Positions 10,632 to 22,562 are shown, counted from the stretch's first letter. The stretch is DNA of 61,217 nucleotides from Methylococcales bacterium (GCA_028713055.1 JAQTOX010000002.1:1-61217), one strand, 5' to 3'. Numbers and translations are program-made. Notes: a model not told the origin generated them from the sequence alone.

Positions 10632-13241
10632 CTAGTTCAACAACCCACGCACCAATTCACCAACTTCACTTAACGCCCCCGCCAACGCCGCAGGATTATT
10701 TCCGCCAGCTTGAGCTAAATCAGGTTTACCGCCACCTTTGCCACCAATTTTTGCGGCAACAAAATTCGCTAATTCGCCTGCTTTGACTTTTGCTGTTTGG
10801 TCTTTTGAAACACCTGCCACCACGCTGACTTTTTCGCCTTCCACCGCTGCTAACACGACAACCGCGTTATGTAATTTGTTTTTCAATTGCTCGACGATTT
10901 CACGCAAAATTTTGGCATCGATATTTTCAACCGTCGTCGCCAACACTTTTACGCCGTTGATGTCAGTGGCTTTCGCCATCAATTCATCACCTGTCGCACT
11001 CGCTAATTTTGAATTTAAACGCTCTAATTGTTTTTCCAAACCTCGCGCACGTTCAACGAGTTGTTCGACTTTTTCGACCGCTTTATCAGGTGTGCCTTTG
11101 ACCAAATCGGCGATTTGCACCAACGCGCTTTCACGTTGTGCAAACCATGCTAAACAGTTTGCTCCCGTAACCGCTTCAATGCGTCGCACGCCAGCCGCCA
11201 CGCCGTTTTCGCCGATAATTTTGAAACAACCAATATCGCCAGCCCGCGCAACGTGTGTGCCGCCGCATAATTCGGTTGAAAAGTCGCCGATTTTTAACAC
11301 TCGCACTTCTGCACCGTATTTTTCACCGAATAACGCCATCGCACCTGCTTTGACAGCATCATCTTTTGCCATGATTTGTGCGGAAACCGCATTATTCAAA
11401 CGGATTTGTTCATTGACCAAACGTTCCATTGTAATGATTTCGTCAGCGGTCAACGGTTCAAAATGTGAAAAATCGAAACGTAACCGTTCAGAATTCACGA
11501 GCGAACCTTTTTGCGCCACATGTTCGCCCAACGTTTGACGCAATGCGGCGTGTAATAAATGGGTTGCCGAATGGTTTAATTCAATGGCTTTGCGTCTTGC
11601 CATATCGACTGCAGCAATAACATTTTGCCCAACGATCAACATTCCTGTACGGACTTTGCCTTGATGCAAAAATAAATTGCCCGCTTGTTTTTGCGTGTCG
11701 ATAACGTGAAACGTCGCACAATCGGTACTAATTGTGCCGCAATCACCAATTTGTCCACCTGATTCTGCATAAAACGGTGTTTGATTCAATACAACCACAC
11801 CTTCATCGCCTGAGTTCAATTGTTCAACGGCTTCTCCGGCTTTAAATAACGCTACGATGTGTGCTGCATCGTTGAAATTGTCATAACCTGTAAATTCGGT
11901 ATGTGAATCGAGTTCAATGTTTTTGTGTGCATCTGTACCAAAATGACTTGCCGAACGCGCTCTGTCACGTTGCGCTTCCATCGCGATTTCAAAACCAGCG
12001 TAATCAACGGTTAAATTATGCTCCCGCGCAAAATCTGCTGTTAAATCCACAGGGAAGCCGTAAGTGTCATAGAGTTGGAAAACGGTGTCGCCTGCAATCA
12101 CCGAACCTTCCATTTTTGCTACACACGTTTCCAAAATTTTCATGCCTTGACCAAGCGTTTCGGCAAAACGTTTTTCTTCACGTTCTAACACTTTTTCAAC
12201 TTGTTCGAGTTCTTTGCGTAATTCCGGGAAGGCATCGCCCATTTCTTGCGCGAGTGGCGCGACCAGTTTGTAAAAGAAAATATCGCTAATGCCCAACCGA
12301 TAACCGTGACGAATCGCACGACGAATAATACGGCGCAACACATAACCACGTCCTTCGTTTGAAGGCATTACACCATCGACAATCATAAACGCACACGAGC
12401 GAATATGGTCAGCAATCACGCGCAACGAGCTATTTGTTAAATCGGGTGTATTTGCTAATTGTGCAGCAGCTTTTAACAAGTTTTGAAATAAATCGATGTC
12501 GTAATTATTGTGAACGTGTTGCATGACCGCAGAGATACGCTCTAAGCCCATACCCGTATCAACAGACGGTTTTGGTAGTGGGGTCAACGTGCCATCTGCG
12601 GCGCGGTCGTATTGCATAAACACCAAATTCCAAATCTCGATATAACGGTCGCCATCTTCGTCTGGTGTGCCTGGAGGACCACCGAAAATTTCTTCGCCAT
12701 GATCATAAAAAATTTCGCTGCAAGGTCCGCAAGGTCCTGTGTCACCCATTGACCAAAAATTATCTTTCGCACCAATGCGTGACAACCGGTCAGGTGATAC
12801 GCCAATTTCGTTAATCCAAATGTTTGCGGCTTCGTCGTCTTCGTCAAAAACCGTGACCCACAATTTTTCTTTTGGAATTTCAAGCACATTGACCAAAAAT
12901 TCCCACGCAAAATGAATCGCTTCTTTTTTGAAATAATCGCCAAAACTAAAATTGCCGAGCATTTCAAAAAAAGTATGATGCCGCGCGGTGTAACCGACAT
13001 TTTCCAAATCGTTATGTTTACCACCTGCTCGTACACAACGTTGACTAGTCACCGCTCGTGTAAATTCGCGCTGTTCACGTCCTAAAAACAAATCTTTAAA
13101 CTGCACCATACCCGCATTTACAAAAAGTAACGTCGGATCGTTACTAGGAATTAACGAACTCGAAGGCTCAATAAAATGTCCGTTTTGTTTAAAAAATTGT
13201 AAAAAAGCAGAGCGTACTTCTGCGCTAGTCATAGTTTTCAT
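10632..13241 (-). CDS. alaS: Alanyl-tRNA synthetase
   Basis: [54 protein letters not shown]...[16 protein letters not shown]; true start is downstream of the track start (13391). Confidence 0.97.
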   Translation of the reverse strand: MKTMTSAEVRSAFLQFFKQNGHFIEPSSSLIPSNDPTLLFVNAGMVQFKDLFLGREQREFTRAVTSQRCVRAGGKHNDLENVGYTARHHTFFEMLGNFSFGDYFKKEAIHFAWEFLVNVLEIPKEKLWVTVFDEDDEAANIWINEIGVSPDRLSRIGAKDNFWSMGDTGPCGPCSEIFYDHGEEIFGGPPGTPDEDGDRYIEIWNLVFMQYDRAADGTLTPLPKPSVDTGMGLERISAVMQHVHNNYDIDLFQNLLKAAAQLANTPDLTNSSLRVIADHIRSCAFMIVDGVMPSNEGRGYVLRRIIRRAIRHGYRLGISDIFFYKLVAPLAQEMGDAFPELRKELEQVEKVLEREEKRFAETLGQGMKILETCVAKMEGSVIAGDTVFQLYDTYGFPVDLTADFAREHNLTVDYAGFEIAMEAQRDRARSASHFGTDAHKNIELDSHTEFTGYDNFNDAAHIVALFKAGEAVEQLNSGDEGVVVLNQTPFYAESGGQIGDCGTISTDCATFHVIDTQKQAGNLFLHQGKVRTGMLIVGQNVIAAVDMARRKAIELNHSATHLLHAALRQTLGEHVAQKGSLVNSERLRFDFSHFEPLTADEIITMERLVNEQIRLNNAVSAQIMAKDDAVKAGAMALFGEKYGAEVRVLKIGDFSTELCGGTHVARAGDIGCFKIIGENGVAAGVRRIEAVTGANCLAWFAQRESALVQIADLVKGTPDKAVEKVEQLVERARGLEKQLERLNSKLASATGDELMAKATDINGVKVLATTVENIDAKILREIVEQLKNKLHNAVVVLAAVEGEKVSVVAGVSKDQTAKVKAGELANFVAAKIGGKGGGKPDLAQAGGNNPAALAGALSEVGELVRGLLN

Positions 13242-13269
13242 AATGATTGTGTGTGCGTTATTAAAAATT

Positions 13270-13737
13270 TTAGGAATGAGTAAAGCGTAATTTTCTGGCG
13301 AATTGTGTAATTTGCGAACTCGAAAAACCGCGTTGTAGCAAAAATCGACTGCGTTTTGACCATTCGTGATGACTAATTGGGATAATTTCACCGTATTTTT
13401 TAAAATAAACTTGCGATAATAAACCCAGCCAATCGTCGGCGATTGTCAACAGAATGTCATTTAACGTTTTAGGAGCAACATCTATGCCTTTTTGGCTCAG
13501 TTCATAGCGAATGGCAACCTCACCAAATCCTTTTTGAAACCGATACCGCGCATAACATTCGACAAAACGCTCGTCACTTTGCCAATTCTGTTGTGCTAAT
13601 TCGTCAATAATAGGTTGAATGTCAGCGCGTTCAAAACCTTTTTGCATCAATTTAGTGAGTAATTCTTTTTGTGAATGCTCACGACGAGTCAATAGCCGTA
13701 AACACTGGTCTTTGATGTCATGAGCAATAGGATTCAC
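13270..13737 (-). CDS. recX: Regulatory protein RecX
   Basis: [23 protein letters not shown]...[22 protein letters not shown]; adjacent to recA. Confidence 0.92.
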   Translation of the reverse strand: MNPIAHDIKDQCLRLLTRREHSQKELLTKLMQKGFERADIQPIIDELAQQNWQSDERFVECYARYRFQKGFGEVAIRYELSQKGIDVAPKTLNDILLTIADDWLGLLSQVYFKKYGEIIPISHHEWSKRSRFLLQRGFSSSQITQFARKLRFTHS

Positions 13738-13748
13738 TGCGGATTTTT

Positions 13749-14804
13749 TTATAACGGTGCGCCTACGTCGGTTTCGTCGTCAGTAGGTTCAAATTCTTTG
13801 ACGGCAAGCAACGGTTTTTTGAAGGCTTCATCGCGAATTTTCATTTCGAGTTCTTTAGCTTTTTCGGGATTTTCTTTGAAGAAAATTTTAGCATTGTCTT
13901 TACCTTGTCCAATTTTTTCAGTGCCGTAGCTGTACCATGATCCCGCTTTTTGAACAAAACCATAATTTACGCCTAAATCTACCAATTCACCGGCAAATGA
14001 AATGCCTTCACCGTATAAAATTTCAAATTCTGCTTGTTTAAACGGTGGTGCAACTTTGTTTTTCACCACTTTAACGCGGGTTTCGTTGCCAATAATATCA
14101 TCGCCTTTTTTCACCGCACCGATGCGGCGAATATCCAAACGTACCGAGGCATAAAACTTTAACGCATTACCGCCTGTCGTCGTTTCTGGCGAACCAAACA
14201 TGACTCCTATTTTCATACGAATTTGATTGATGAAAATTACCAGCGTGTTTGAGCGTTTAATGTTTGAAGTCAATTTACGTAAGGCTTGCGACATCAAACG
14301 AGCATGCAATCCCATGTGTGAATCACCCATATCGCCTTCAATCTCAGCTTTTGGTGTTAACGCTGCGACTGAATCCACAACCACAATATCCACTGCGCCA
14401 GAACTCACTAACCTATCGACAATTTCTAAGGCTTGTTCGCCAGTATCAGGTTGCGAAACATATAAGTTGTCAATATCTACACCCAACTTTCCAGCGTAGT
14501 GTATGTCCAAAGCGTGTTCAGCATCGATAAACGCGGCTGTGCCACCGAGTTTTTGCATTTCAGCAATCACTTGCAAGGTCAACGTGGTTTTGCCCGACGA
14601 TTCAGGACCGTAAATTTCAACCACTCGACCGCGTGGTAAACCACCACAACCCAACGCAATATCCAAACTCAACGAACCTGTAGAAACGACTTCAATATCT
14701 TTTGCGGTATCGACATCGCCCATTCGCATCACTGAACCTTTACCGAATTGTTTTTCGATTTGCATCAACGCGGCAGCGAGTGCTTTTTTCTTGTTTTCGT
14801 CCAT
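13749..14804 (-). CDS. recA: Recombinase RecA
   Basis: [49 protein letters not shown]. Confidence 0.99.
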   Translation of the reverse strand: MDENKKKALAAALMQIEKQFGKGSVMRMGDVDTAKDIEVVSTGSLSLDIALGCGGLPRGRVVEIYGPESSGKTTLTLQVIAEMQKLGGTAAFIDAEHALDIHYAGKLGVDIDNLYVSQPDTGEQALEIVDRLVSSGAVDIVVVDSVAALTPKAEIEGDMGDSHMGLHARLMSQALRKLTSNIKRSNTLVIFINQIRMKIGVMFGSPETTTGGNALKFYASVRLDIRRIGAVKKGDDIIGNETRVKVVKNKVAPPFKQAEFEILYGEGISFAGELVDLGVNYGFVQKAGSWYSYGTEKIGQGKDNAKIFFKENPEKAKELEMKIRDEAFKKPLLAVKEFEPTDDETDVGAPL

Positions 14805-14887
14805 TGTGTTGTCCTTGTAGTGTGTTGAAAAGGAGAAAAACTGTTCAGCTTATTATCACACAGCGATTGCAGTTCGTGTATGTAAAA

Positions 14888-15469
14888 TCACTTATTTGGA
14901 GCGGATAAAGCTACACCCAAACCTTCAGCAATTGCGCTGCCAGTATTACCTTTAACGTATTCCACCACAACGGGAATAAAGCGTTGCATCGTTTCGGGTT
15001 TCATGCCAAGTTGTTGAAAAAGTGATACAGCTGTTAATGCTGTACTTATTGAATTATCGCCTGATAAACCGGCTAATTTTCCTGCTAACCCACCTAATCC
15101 CGATTGTGGCTGCAACGCAGGAACTGCCGAAAGTAATTGTGATACGTCAGGAACTTGTTGTGACAATTTCGCAAAAGCTTCGGGATTCATACGGGTTTGC
15201 GCTATTTGTAATAATGCCCCCGCGCCACCCATTGCTTGCTGTGGTGTTACGCCTAAACGTTGTACTAATACATTCGTCAATTCACCCGCTTTCAAGGTTT
15301 TACCACTTTCGAGTAATGTTTGAGCCTGATTGATGGCATCTGCACTGTTTTCTAATGTATGACTACTTTCTTTGCTGACGGATTTTAAAACATCGCCCCA
15401 ATTTTCAGCATGAACCAAAGGGGCGGCGATTAAACATAAAAATGTAATGGTGGTTTTTAAAGATTTCAT
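14888..15469 (-). CDS. Secreted DUF2780-like (VcgC/VcgE family) protein
   Basis: Signal peptide; LTNVLVQRLGVTPQQAMGGAGALLQIAQTRMNPEAFAKLSQQVPDVSQLLSAVP. Confidence 0.75.
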   Translation of the reverse strand: MKSLKTTITFLCLIAAPLVHAENWGDVLKSVSKESSHTLENSADAINQAQTLLESGKTLKAGELTNVLVQRLGVTPQQAMGGAGALLQIAQTRMNPEAFAKLSQQVPDVSQLLSAVPALQPQSGLGGLAGKLAGLSGDNSISTALTAVSLFQQLGMKPETMQRFIPVVVEYVKGNTGSAIAEGLGVALSAPNK

Positions 15470-15483
15470 GGTTGAACCTTGTA

Positions 15484-16545
15484 TTAAAAGAGATTTGGAT
15501 AATGTATCGATTGCATTTCGATTAAGCGGGAACGTGTTCGTTCAAAATCATTTTTGTTTTTGCCATTGCAATAAAGTTCGTTGATGGCGACTTCTGAGCT
15601 ACAAATTAGCATTACTTTATGATCATACAACACATCAATTAAGGTGATAAATCGTCTTGCTTCATTATGTTTTTCTGCCGTAAGTTGTGGAATATCTGTT
15701 AAAACTAACGTGTCAATTTGTGCGGCAAGCGTTAAGTAATCGCGTGCGCCTTTCGGTTTACCACATAAGTCAGTGAACGAAAACATGACTGCTGCATTGC
15801 ATTGTGAAATAGCTAATTTAGTTTGTAAATTTAATGGAAAAAAATAGCGCGTCTTCGAATCAATCCGTTTGGTTAAACGGTAATCTTGTTCACCACCGAG
15901 TTGAATTATAGCCATTTTAATATGTAGTAAATCAATAAAAGGTAATAACGAGGCACGTTGCAAACCGTTTGGATAAAGGTTATCAGGGTGATAATTCGAC
16001 GTAATGACAATTATCACACCTTGTTTGAATAGTGCATTGAATAAGCCACTGAGCAACATTGCGTCAGCAATATCGTTAATAAAAAATTCATCAAAACAAA
16101 GGAGCTGCGTGGTTTCACGAACGTGTTTCGCCAGTAATGGCAAGGCATTTTGATTCGGGTGTTGATGAATGAATTGATGCACTTCTTGCATAAAAACATG
16201 AAAATGCACTCGCCGTTTCTTGGATAATTCACATGCTTCATAAAACCACATCATCAACATCGATTTGCCTCGCCCGACATCACCAAATAAATACAAACCT
16301 TCCCACATCGTGACAGGCGATGACTTCCAATGCCAACGTTTTATCGGTGTTAGTTTTTCACCATAAGTGCGTAATTCATCAAGCAACGTTTGTAAGGTCT
16401 GCAATGCTGTCCATTGTGCTGAATCGAAATTGACAATGTTGTCAGAAACCTGCTGTTCATAGCGTTGAAGAAGTGGAAGTTTTTTGTTGCTCAACGCTAC
16501 ATCCTGTTTGATTTTAGTAAAACTAATATGTTTTGATGCAGTCAT
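15484..16545 (-). CDS. zapE: Cell division protein ZapE (AFG1-like ATPase)
   Basis: GLYLFGDVGRGKSMLMMWFYEA, FHVFMQEVHQFIH, LLCFDEFFINDIADAMLL, VIVITSNYHPDNLYPNGLQR. Confidence 0.95.
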   Translation of the reverse strand: MTASKHISFTKIKQDVALSNKKLPLLQRYEQQVSDNIVNFDSAQWTALQTLQTLLDELRTYGEKLTPIKRWHWKSSPVTMWEGLYLFGDVGRGKSMLMMWFYEACELSKKRRVHFHVFMQEVHQFIHQHPNQNALPLLAKHVRETTQLLCFDEFFINDIADAMLLSGLFNALFKQGVIIVITSNYHPDNLYPNGLQRASLLPFIDLLHIKMAIIQLGGEQDYRLTKRIDSKTRYFFPLNLQTKLAISQCNAAVMFSFTDLCGKPKGARDYLTLAAQIDTLVLTDIPQLTAEKHNEARRFITLIDVLYDHKVMLICSSEVAINELYCNGKNKNDFERTRSRLIEMQSIHYPNLF

Positions 16546-16629
16546 TATTTGCTGGCAAAAAGTAATTTAAGATGGTAAAAATGAAGCCGTAACTATTTGA
16601 GAGGTTAATCATAATTTCAAACAGTTATG

Positions 16630-16653
16630 CAGGCAAAGCCTTATTTTTGCCTG
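16630..16653. repeat. Hairpin CAGGCAAA-gccttat-TTTTGCCTG between divergent genes
   Basis: Inverted repeat read directly in the zapE/RTX intergenic region. Confidence 0.5.
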
Positions 16654-16692
16654 CTCAAAAAATTGTCACATTTCTGTGTTTTTTTAGGCTAG

Positions 16693-16727
16693 ATTGTCAA
16701 TCGACAGCACTAACTGCCGTTGACAAT
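16693..16727. promoter_or_regulatory. 35-nt imperfect palindrome upstream of the RTX gene
   Basis: ATTGTCAAtCGaCAG cactaa CTGcCGTTGACAAT, ending 25 nt before the ATG at 16753. Confidence 0.55.
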
Positions 16728-16752
16728 ACAACTACAATTCTTGGAGAACAAC

Positions 16753-19700
16753 ATGACTACAACAACGAAAACAATTGGTGGCGGTACTTTAACGTCAACA
16801 CCTATTTCGAAATCATCTTTCGATAATAATCGTACAAATAGTGAAGTTTCCGCGTGGGGAGGGTTTGCAGCAATCAAAACTGATGGCTCAGTGGTTGCGT
16901 GGGGACAAAATAATTATGTTCCTAGCACACTTGACGGCACAGTTGATGCCAAACAGATTTATTCAAGTGGAAATGGTTTTGCTGTTTTACGTACGGATGG
17001 TGCGGTAGTTCCAGTAGGTTTTCAAAGTGTTGATGATGCAACACTTTCAAAACTAGATGGCACGGTTGACGTGACCTCTGTTTCTTCAACATGGGGAGCG
17101 TTTGCTGCCTTGCGTTCAGATGGCTCTGTGGTCACTTGGGGGGATAGTTGGAATGGTGGTGATAGTTCTATTCATGGCTGGGATAATGTTAGTAATACAG
17201 AAATTACCAAATCTGTTGCCAGTGAATTAGATGGTACGGTCGGTGTTACGAAAGTTTTCACAAATGGTAATTCGTTTGTTGCCTTACGTACAGATGGTTC
17301 GGTGGTTACTTGGGGTAATGCTTGGTCTGGTGGCGATAGTAGTATTCGTGGCTGGGATAACACCACTAATACTCAATTCACAAAATCGGTTGCCAGCGAG
17401 TTAGACGGTACCATTGATGTGAAACAAATCTTTACGTTAGGCTGGGGATCTTATGCAGCATTGCGTGAAGATGGTTCGCTTGTCACTTGGGGCGATTCTT
17501 GGAGTGGTGGTGATAGCAGCGCAGTTGCAAGTCAATTTGATGGCAAAATTGATGTTAAACAAATCTATTCAAATGGTAATTCAGCGGCGGCGTTGCGGGC
17601 GGACGGTTCCGTAATCACTTGGGGTAATGCTTGGAGTGGTGGCGATAGTGCAGTACACATGAACGACGGTACTACTGTTTCAGTTGCGAGTCAGCTTGAT
17701 GGTACCAATGATGTTGTCGATATTTCCTCAAATTGGGGTTCGTATGCGGCATTGCGTGCAGATGGCTCAGTGGTTACGTGGGGTGATACATGGAGTGGTG
17801 GCGATAGCGCGATGCACATGAATGATGGCACCGTTGTATCCGTTGCAAGTCAGCTCGATGGGACTAATGATGTCACGAAGATCTACACGAACGGCAATTC
17901 GTATGCAGCGTTACGTGCGGATGGTTCAGTAGTTACGTGGGGGAATTCTTGGAATGGTGGTGACGGTGCGATGCACATGAATGATGGTACCACCGTTTCT
18001 ATAGCAAATCAGCTTGATGGCACCACGGATGTTACACAAATTTATTCTAACTATGGCGCGTATGCAGCGTTGCGATCGGATGGCTCGGTGGTTACTTGGG
18101 GTAATTCTTGGTCTGGTGGTGATAGCAGCGTTAATGGGTTGGATTACAACACTAATACTCAAATCAGCAAGTCTGTCGCCTCCGAATTAAATGGCACTGT
18201 TGATGTTACCGACATCTACACAAATGGTCAGTCATTCGCAGCATTGCGTGCAGACGGCTCAGTGGTCACTTGGGGCAGTACATGGGGCGGTGGTGATGAC
18301 AGCGCAGTTGCTAGTCAACTCGATGGAACTGTGAAGGTAGTAAGTATTCAAACAAATAGCGGTGGCTCTTATGCTGCTCTACGTGCGGATGGCTCAGTGG
18401 TCACGTGGGGTCAAACTTGGTCTGGTGGTGACAGCAGTTCAGTTGCTAGCCAATTAACATCGGGCGTTGAAGTTTTTGCTAATATCGAAACGGATGATTT
18501 TTACACTGCGCCTGATGGTGTGGCACCTGCACCCGCAGCAAATCAGGCTCCAACCGGTACACTTTCAATCGACGGTCTCTCAAAAGAAGGCGAGGTGTTA
18601 CATGCCGTAAGTACCATCGCCGATGCAGATAAAATTGTAGGCAACATCAATTATCAGTGGCTCAGCGACGGTGCGGCAATTATCGGTGCGGTTCTGCCTA
18701 CTTACAGTTTAAGCCAAATTGATGTGGGCAAAAAAATCAGCGTGGCGGCTTTTTACACCGATGGTTTGGATAAAGCAGAAAGTGTTGTGAGTTCCGAAGT
18801 GACTGTTGAAAACGTCAATGATCTTCCTACAGGCTCAGTGAGTATCAGAGGTACATTAGCGAAAGGCTCAACATTAACCGCGGTTAATACGTTAGAAGAT
18901 AACGATGGTTTGGGTGAAGTGACTTATCAGTGGCTCAGAGATGGTAAAGAAATAAAAGATGCCACTAATTCGACCTACACGTTGGCGTTGACTGATTTAA
19001 ACAAGAAAATGAGCGTTAAAGCCAGTTACACAGACTTGCAAAACACCAAAGAAAGTGTGACTAGTGCGGTAACATCACCTGTTACCGATGCCATTAACCA
19101 CACGCCTTCTGGTACGGTGTTGATGACCGGTGAATTGAAACAAAACCAAGTTATTACTGTAACTAACACGCTCGTGGACGCGGATGGTATCGTTGGAAAC
19201 ATCAACTACCAGTGGTTTAGCAATGGTGTCGCTATTCCAAAAGCAACAGGTGAAACCTATAAACTAACGGGTTCTGATGTTAAAAAAACATTAAGTGTCT
19301 CGGCAAGTTATACCGATGGGTTAGGTAAGGTAGAAACTGTATTCGGTGGCGTAGTCTCAAATGAAAATGATCAACCCGAAGGCAGCGTAACGATTAAAGG
19401 TGATTTACAAGTCGGGCAAGTTTTAAGTGTAGCGAATGATATTACGGATGCGGATAATGTTACCGCTGCTGATACTAATGGGTTGGTTCGTGATTTTAAA
19501 TATCAGTGGCAAGCTGACGGGGATGTATTTGCAGAAGGTGATACGCTTACGTTGACGGGTGAGGAAGCGGGTAAGAAACTTTCTGTTGTTGCTCAGTACA
19601 CCGATAACGAAGGAACGCTTGAACGTGTAACCAGTCTTGAAACGGATCCCATTATTCCACCTAATTCTGCACCTGATGGTTATATTATGATCATGGGGGA

Positions 19701-21471
19701 CGCGCACGCCGGTGCCGAACTTTCGGTATTAAGCACGCTTTTGGATAATGATGGATTGGGTACTTTTGAATATCAGTGGTACAGAGGCGATACGCCAATT
19801 GTAGATGCAACAGCTCAAGTCTACACGCCTACTTTGGTTGATGTCGGTGAAAGAATCAGTGTTGGTGTTGATTATGTGGACGGTCACGGTACGCTTGAAT
19901 CTGTCGTTAGTGCTGAAACAGCAGTTGTTCACGCGGGTAATGTTAACGGTTTAGTTATCGAAGGTTCAACGGGTGGAAAAATCACTGGTGCAGAAAAAGA
20001 TGACGTACTTTCTGGGTTGACCAAAGCGAATTATTCATTGACGGGACTGGCGGGTAATGACGTTTTAAGTGGTAATGCCGGCAACGATACACTCGACGGT
20101 GGAAAAGGTGACGATAAGTTGCTTGGCGGTGCAGGCAATGACAAGCTTGATGGCGGCGTGGGTAATGATACACTCAACGGCGGTGCAGGTGTTGATACTA
20201 TGTCGGGTGGTGACGGTGATGACTATTACTTTGTAGATAATCCAAAAGACGTTGTGACCGAAACAAATAAAAACGCAAAGCTAGGTGGAAATGATACTGT
20301 CGAAATTACCTACACCTATACACTGAACAAAAGTATCGAAAACTTGGTATTGACTGGGCAAAAGAATATCGACGGCACGGGCAACGAATTACCTAACAAC
20401 ATTTCAGGTAACTCTGCGGATAATGTCTTGAATGGTGCGGCAGGTGACGATAATTTGTTTGGTAATCAAGGAGCAGACACCTTGTTTGGTGGCGATGGTG
20501 AGGATAATCTCAGTGGTGGTGGTGATGATGACGTTCTCAACGGTGGTGCGGGTGACGATTTTCTACAAGGTGACGCAGGTAGTGACACGCTGGATGGTGG
20601 AGACGGTAACGATGTTGGTATTTTCAACAGCGCACAAAGCGACTATCAAATTACCGGTAGCACAGACAAAGATGGCAATGTTCAAGTTGTCGTTAAATAT
20701 ATAGGACACGGAATTGACGAAGGTACGGATGTTTTAAACAACGTTGAAATGATTAAATTTGGTGATGACGAAGCCCTTAACGTTGTTGACCTTCCAGCCT
20801 TATTGCCTAGTGATGCCATTATTGGAACGGACGATGCCGACAATTTGGTTGGTGACGAAAAAGATAATCGCATTGATGGTAAAGCCGGTGATGATACGAT
20901 TTCCGGTGGGACAGGTGATGACATCCTCAATGGTGGTATTGGCAACGATGTACTCAACGGTGATGTCGGTAGTGATATTCTTAAAGGTGGTAAAGGCATC
21001 GACACCCTCAGAGGCGGTGCAGATGCCGACATCTTTAAATTCGTCGCGGGCGATAATGGTGATGTTCCAAGTGCCACAGTATTTGACACAATTCTTGATT
21101 TTGAATCTAAATCAGATGTCATCGACTTCAATTCTGCATTGACTCGCGTGAATAAAGCAACGACAGCGGCGAGTGGCGTTGCAGCCATTTCAGCATCGAC
21201 GAGTATTGCAACATTCAAAGCAACTGATAAAACGTTTGACCAACACCTTACTGCTGTTGAGGCAGGACTTACTAAATCGAGTGCGGCTGCGAATGGTGGA
21301 ATAGCCCCTATTGCAAATAATTTCGCGCTTTGGAAAGAAGGTTCGGACGTTTATTTGTTTGTCACTGATGGTGAAGCGGGAATCACTGCCGATGATGTTT
21401 TGATTCAATTGACAGGTATTACTTTAAGCGCGAAAAATGTGTTGTTAGACGGCAATATCACCGCTTTGTGA
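16753..21471 (+). CDS. Giant RTX protein: RCC1-like beta-propeller repeats, Ig-like repeats, hemolysin-type Ca-binding repeats; putative type I secretion substrate
   Basis: Start [11 protein letters not shown] with GGAG 7-10 nt upstream. 11 repeats of type [17 protein letters not shown]; 5 repeats with DADG/DNDG...YQW; RTX nonapeptides GGxGxDxLxGG ([26 protein letters not shown]...). Confidence 0.93.
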   Translation: MTTTTKTIGGGTLTSTPISKSSFDNNRTNSEVSAWGGFAAIKTDGSVVAWGQNNYVPSTLDGTVDAKQIYSSGNGFAVLRTDGAVVPVGFQSVDDATLSKLDGTVDVTSVSSTWGAFAALRSDGSVVTWGDSWNGGDSSIHGWDNVSNTEITKSVASELDGTVGVTKVFTNGNSFVALRTDGSVVTWGNAWSGGDSSIRGWDNTTNTQFTKSVASELDGTIDVKQIFTLGWGSYAALREDGSLVTWGDSWSGGDSSAVASQFDGKIDVKQIYSNGNSAAALRADGSVITWGNAWSGGDSAVHMNDGTTVSVASQLDGTNDVVDISSNWGSYAALRADGSVVTWGDTWSGGDSAMHMNDGTVVSVASQLDGTNDVTKIYTNGNSYAALRADGSVVTWGNSWNGGDGAMHMNDGTTVSIANQLDGTTDVTQIYSNYGAYAALRSDGSVVTWGNSWSGGDSSVNGLDYNTNTQISKSVASELNGTVDVTDIYTNGQSFAALRADGSVVTWGSTWGGGDDSAVASQLDGTVKVVSIQTNSGGSYAALRADGSVVTWGQTWSGGDSSSVASQLTSGVEVFANIETDDFYTAPDGVAPAPAANQAPTGTLSIDGLSKEGEVLHAVSTIADADKIVGNINYQWLSDGAAIIGAVLPTYSLSQIDVGKKISVAAFYTDGLDKAESVVSSEVTVENVNDLPTGSVSIRGTLAKGSTLTAVNTLEDNDGLGEVTYQWLRDGKEIKDATNSTYTLALTDLNKKMSVKASYTDLQNTKESVTSAVTSPVTDAINHTPSGTVLMTGELKQNQVITVTNTLVDADGIVGNINYQWFSNGVAIPKATGETYKLTGSDVKKTLSVSASYTDGLGKVETVFGGVVSNENDQPEGSVTIKGDLQVGQVLSVANDITDADNVTAADTNGLVRDFKYQWQADGDVFAEGDTLTLTGEEAGKKLSVVAQYTDNEGTLERVTSLETDPIIPPNSAPDGYIMIMGDAHAGAELSVLSTLLDNDGLGTFEYQWYRGDTPIVDATAQVYTPTLVDVGERISVGVDYVDGHGTLESVVSAETAVVHAGNVNGLVIEGSTGGKITGAEKDDVLSGLTKANYSLTGLAGNDVLSGNAGNDTLDGGKGDDKLLGGAGNDKLDGGVGNDTLNGGAGVDTMSGGDGDDYYFVDNPKDVVTETNKNAKLGGNDTVEITYTYTLNKSIENLVLTGQKNIDGTGNELPNNISGNSADNVLNGAAGDDNLFGNQGADTLFGGDGEDNLSGGGDDDVLNGGAGDDFLQGDAGSDTLDGGDGNDVGIFNSAQSDYQITGSTDKDGNVQVVVKYIGHGIDEGTDVLNNVEMIKFGDDEALNVVDLPALLPSDAIIGTDDADNLVGDEKDNRIDGKAGDDTISGGTGDDILNGGIGNDVLNGDVGSDILKGGKGIDTLRGGADADIFKFVAGDNGDVPSATVFDTILDFESKSDVIDFNSALTRVNKATTAASGVAAISASTSIATFKATDKTFDQHLTAVEAGLTKSSAAANGGIAPIANNFALWKEGSDVYLFVTDGEAGITADDVLIQLTGITLSAKNVLLDGNITAL

Positions 21472-21491
21472 TTTTAGTTTTTATCTGAAAT

Positions 21492-21533
21492 AAAAACCGC
21501 CTTTCTGTGAACAAACAGGGGGCGGTTTTTTTA
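21492..21533 (+). terminator. Rho-independent terminator of the RTX gene
   Basis: aaaaaCCGCCtttctgtgaacaaacaggGGGCGGtttttttat. Confidence 0.85.
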
Positions 21534-21564
21534 TTTGACACTATTCAATTTAGGGTATGAAAAA

Positions 21565-22071
21565 ATGAAAAAGTTAGTTTCATCATTAGTTTTAAGTATG
21601 TTTGTATCTGGTGTTGCCTTTGGTGATATTTTTCCTTGTCATAGTAACGAGAGGCTTCTGGATACAACGGTTAAAGTTCAAGGACTTAAAAACGGTAAAA
21701 CCGCAAATGGGAGTGTACTCGTGCTTGTCGTTGACACAGTTAGTGGTCGCCGAACCGTTACAAAAGTTCAAAATAATGTGCCAATCAGTAAAGGTTACAA
21801 GTTCAATCAAGCGCGTCTATTCTTTGTTTCAGCAGCACTTCTTAAAGAGGTGGGTAACAATATCAATAAAATTGATTTTGATGGCAATGGCAGTGGCGGT
21901 CTTACTTCGTCATCTGCTGCAACGATTTTTAAAGGAGATCCCATTGTGGATTCTAGTGAATTAAATAACGATCTCACCGTTGCCCCCATCGATTTACCCT
22001 CATCTACGGAGCCATGTGTTGACAGGGATAGCCCACTGAATAGCCGATCCGTCATTTACACTATTAAGTAA
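21565..22071 (+). CDS. Hypothetical secreted protein
   Basis: MKKLVSSLVLSMFVSGVAFGDIFPC signal peptide; no family recognised. Confidence 0.7.
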   Translation: MKKLVSSLVLSMFVSGVAFGDIFPCHSNERLLDTTVKVQGLKNGKTANGSVLVLVVDTVSGRRTVTKVQNNVPISKGYKFNQARLFFVSAALLKEVGNNINKIDFDGNGSGGLTSSSAATIFKGDPIVDSSELNNDLTVAPIDLPSSTEPCVDRDSPLNSRSVIYTIK

Positions 22072-22083
22072 GCGTCGGTTTTT

Positions 22084-22467
22084 ATGTTGCCTTACGAATT
22101 AGAATTCCTAATCGCACTCTGTCTTACTATTTCAATAGAGTTTGTGGTCATTGTATTTTTGATAAAGGTTTTCTACGAAAAGGAAGAATTCAACATACGG
22201 GAGATTATTTGGGCTGGAGCATTACCATCGATGGCAACACTCCCGTATGTTTGGTTTGTATTCCCGTATTTTGTTGCTAACCGTCACATTTACGTGATTT
22301 CGGTTGAAGTTTTTGCCGTTATTGTAGAGAGCTTTATTATTGCTTTAATTTTGAGAATAGGACTGAAACAAGGCTTTCTATTTTCTTTCATTTCCAACAT
22401 GGTTTCTGCAACTTTGGGTTTCTTTTTGGAAGGTATGATAGTGGACTTCTTGCTTAATTCGAACTGA
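22084..22467 (+). CDS. Hypothetical multi-pass membrane protein
   Basis: 127 aa, strongly hydrophobic segments (FLIALCLTISIEFVVIVFLIKVFY etc.), no family recognised. Confidence 0.6.
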   Translation: MLPYELEFLIALCLTISIEFVVIVFLIKVFYEKEEFNIREIIWAGALPSMATLPYVWFVFPYFVANRHIYVISVEVFAVIVESFIIALILRIGLKQGFLFSFISNMVSATLGFFLEGMIVDFLLNSN

Positions 22468-22562
22468 GCCTCATACGATTTCAGCCCCTTTCATTGTGTT
22501 TATCGGAAATGCACAAGCAGTAACAGTCGTTCCCACGCTTAACAACAAGCCCATTACATTTT

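Noticed and set aside
10738-11538. 266-aa plus-strand ORF opposite alaS
   Set aside because: Fully inside alaS on the opposite strand; composition is the mirror of the alaS codons, no domain.
16753-18480. CRISPR-like periodicity in the 16.8-18.5 kb region
   Set aside because: The periodic units are 130-180 bp, in frame and protein-coding (propeller repeats), without short conserved repeats separated by unique spacers. No CRISPR array was seen in the window.
20682-21218. 178-aa antisense ORF and plus-strand alternate-frame ORFs in the RTX repeats
   Set aside because: Repeat-driven open frames (Ser/Pro-rich mirror of GGxGxDxL codons), not independent genes.
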